From the NCBI GenBank assembly GCA_047967505.1, contig CM106540.1: a DNA stretch of 64,000 nt; one strand, 5' to 3'. The notes below the pieces were generated by a model. It was given only the letters and a program-made list of their open reading frames with translations, was not told the origin of the DNA and did no database searches. Within the stretch, counting starts at the first letter, position 1. Every line of letters begins with the position of its first letter. Both the position numbers and the translations under genes were made by a program. Of the stretch, positions 61,871 through 64,000 are shown one piece after another. The DNA comes from Dipteris shenzhenensis (Eukaryota > Polypodiophyta > Polypodiopsida > Gleicheniales).

Positions 61871-64000
61871 ATCTTTCTTAGAAGATTATGGAGACAAAAT
61901 TTTGGATGCACTTCAACCGATCTTATACACTTTCTTTTAGGCTTGATATCCATATTTTCTCATGATAGAGTATCTTTTTGTATTGATGTACAATACCCTC
62001 ATAACCTACCCTCCATTTGGGTAGGAAAACAAACCATTGCACTTCTCTTTACTTACTATATTCTAGTTTTTGTAGGGAAAGAGCCTAGTAAACAACTTGA
62101 GTATTGCAATCAACACTTATCCATCTGTAGGATGTGGAAGTAACACATTGTCAATACTCCAAAAAAGCCTACAGAGAACTTTTACATCATACATTCTAAA
62201 ATGACACTCAAAATATTTACTATTTGAATGGTTTGGAAAGCTTGTCTTGATATTTTGAGTTTGAGACTTTCAAATGTCTCAAAATTCATAACATTTACCC
62301 GGGAATCGGCATTGACCACATCATCAACAATGGTTTTCCCCCCAATCTTAATATAGATCTAAGGACAATTTTGTTATGTTGCATCATAGCAATCATAGTG
62401 GCCTTTGATGATAAGGACTTGATATTATGCTTCTTGCCTCAAAACAATGTCTGAATTGTATCAAATTTCTTGAAGCATGGTCATCAATATAGGTAACCTA
62501 GGCATGCCTTGTGCGACATCGTATGGATTGAAGTTTGGTAGAGGCTTTTTGACATACCTAAAATGACTCGACTTTTTCCTCCCTGTGGCTCTATGGGTGA
62601 CCTTCTAGACCTCTCAATCTTTATACTGAGCCCAACATCTTTCCATTATTCAGAGATTATTCAAAGGGGGTTCTCATTTGATTGTCCATGACCCTACCTT
62701 TTTTTAGAGAGCTCCTCAATCACTACCAATGGCCTATTCATGGTTTCTAATAGTACTTCATTAAATGAAACCTCTTTATCATTTAATTTCTTGTTTTTTG
62801 ATTCGGTCATAATGTTACCTGCTTGTTGTAGGTGGGTACAATTGGCTCGCAACCCACAAAGTTGGTAGAAATCAAATTTAGAGTTAAGCTCTATTAATTG
62901 CCTTACCTTCTAATGTGGTGTTTACATTCAATCATGTCTTAGGGGTTTTGACTGGTAATTGTAGTCTAGGTTTACTCTTTGTGGCATTATATAACTTCTT
63001 CTTCCAAGTCTCTTCTTTGTAACCTGGTCTACAATAGTACCCACACCTTATACTCGGGAATTTGTATGAATGATGCCCTAGCATATAAAAACCACATTCG
63101 AAGCATCAAGTATTATGTGTTCATGTGTGTTATGTTCTTATTAAGACATTAACATTAGCAACCATAGCTTTAAACTCCTCATCGACTCATATCCTCCACC
63201 GTATTCATGGTATTATCATTGGGAGGGATCAAATATTCATCATGGAGGTGCTAAATTGAAGGATTTACAATTGTTATGGGTGTTAATGTAAGACCTGGTA
63301 TAGGAGCACCCACTTGAATGGGTTGCTCTCCTAGTCCCATTGCTAGATTGTAGTGCCTTTGCTCATCCCCACTGTGCAGACAATCGAATCTGTCAATGTC
63401 TATGGATTTTCTCTTCATACAAACATCTAAATTTTCCTCTTCAATCCTTGAATGAAGGGCTCAGTAATTGTGGTTGGTTTGAGTGTCAATCAATTGTCAC
63501 TTTGGCAAACTAATTCTTGAACCTTTTTTCTTCAATTTGATGTTTAAAATTGTGCTTGTCAGGTATTGACCTAAGCTACAATCAAACATACCAAGTACAA
63601 GCCAGGTCTTTGCCTAGGGAACTCACTCATAAACATGTAACATAGCACATTACTACATAGAGGGGTATTTTATCAATAGGGGGGACCTATATTATTTTAC
63701 ATGCATGAACAAATTTATTAAATAGCAACTTACTATAATTTATATATGTAGGGGTGTCTAAAATTTGAGTTCAAAAATTTGTAAACATGCAAGAGGGCTT
63801 TAATCAATTACATGAGAAAATGTAAAAAATGAAATAATAAGGTTATTTCCAATTCATATTTTCTAGCTCATACTTAATGGGGATTTGTGAATAGTGACCC
63901 CTTGGGTTCTTTAAAACTTTGAATGAGCTATAGCATCTTCAAATTCTTTTAAGTGTAGATATGGATCTTTTCTTGTGACCCCATGAAAATCAAGAAATGG
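61871..64000. other. No recognisable gene
   Basis: AT-rich sequence to the end of the window. No open frame has a recognisable family signature, and I saw no LTR, terminal repeat or RNA gene. Confidence 0.5.

Overview
This is a piece of a land-plant nuclear genome, almost certainly from a species with a large, repeat-rich genome. Three things point there: an intact nine-exon plant NAD(H)-type glutamate dehydrogenase gene, Ty1/copia retrotransposons with a plant-style initiator-Met tRNA primer site (TGGTATCAGAGC-like), and plant hAT, CACTA-like and chromovirus remnants. I cannot name the species, and the sequence does not let me decide between seed plant and fern. Apart from the dehydrogenase I see no other intact host gene.

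Layout. 1-3005: minus-strand copia element A, cut by the window edge and riddled with deletions. 3009-3640: plus-strand fragment of a second copia family (same family as element C). 5228-8150: minus-strand pseudogene of a two-exon DDE-transposase-like protein; its intron is packed with short palindromic repeats. 8165-9017: 3' end of another copia element. 12713-15676: the glutamate dehydrogenase gene on the minus strand, with a cluster of ACGT motifs upstream. 16501-18003: short tandem repeats in otherwise anonymous DNA. 19332-30473: copia element C (plus), into which a complete copia element B (minus, 23722-29150, target duplication CTTAG) has inserted.

30575-59290 is the skeleton of a decayed tandem array with a unit of roughly 3.8 kb. 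Two units, plus an inverted fragment at 60880-61870, carry a piece resembling the DUF4218 region of CACTA transposases. Three later arrivals split this array: a complete 7.3-kb copia element F (39516-46814, target duplication AGGTC), a 6.75-kb hAT-type DNA transposon G (50748-57500, 8-base target duplication) and a truncated Ty3/gypsy chromovirus piece (58031-58950). Uninterrupted paralogous units supply the pre-insertion sites for F and G. 61870-64000 holds nothing I can recognise.

No transposon here looks active: all carry stops, frameshifts or catalytic losses. Premature stops in the coding remnants are mostly TAG, which fits C-to-T decay of methylated CAG sites. The most unusual structure is hAT element G. 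It has a 12-base palindrome family ATTYRTAYRAAT near both ends, separate hairpin-bearing tandem arrays on its left and right arms, a 9-base minisatellite, and a recent exact 206-base duplication across its transposase C-terminus. All motif and homology calls come from reading the sequence and from memory of the families; no search was run.
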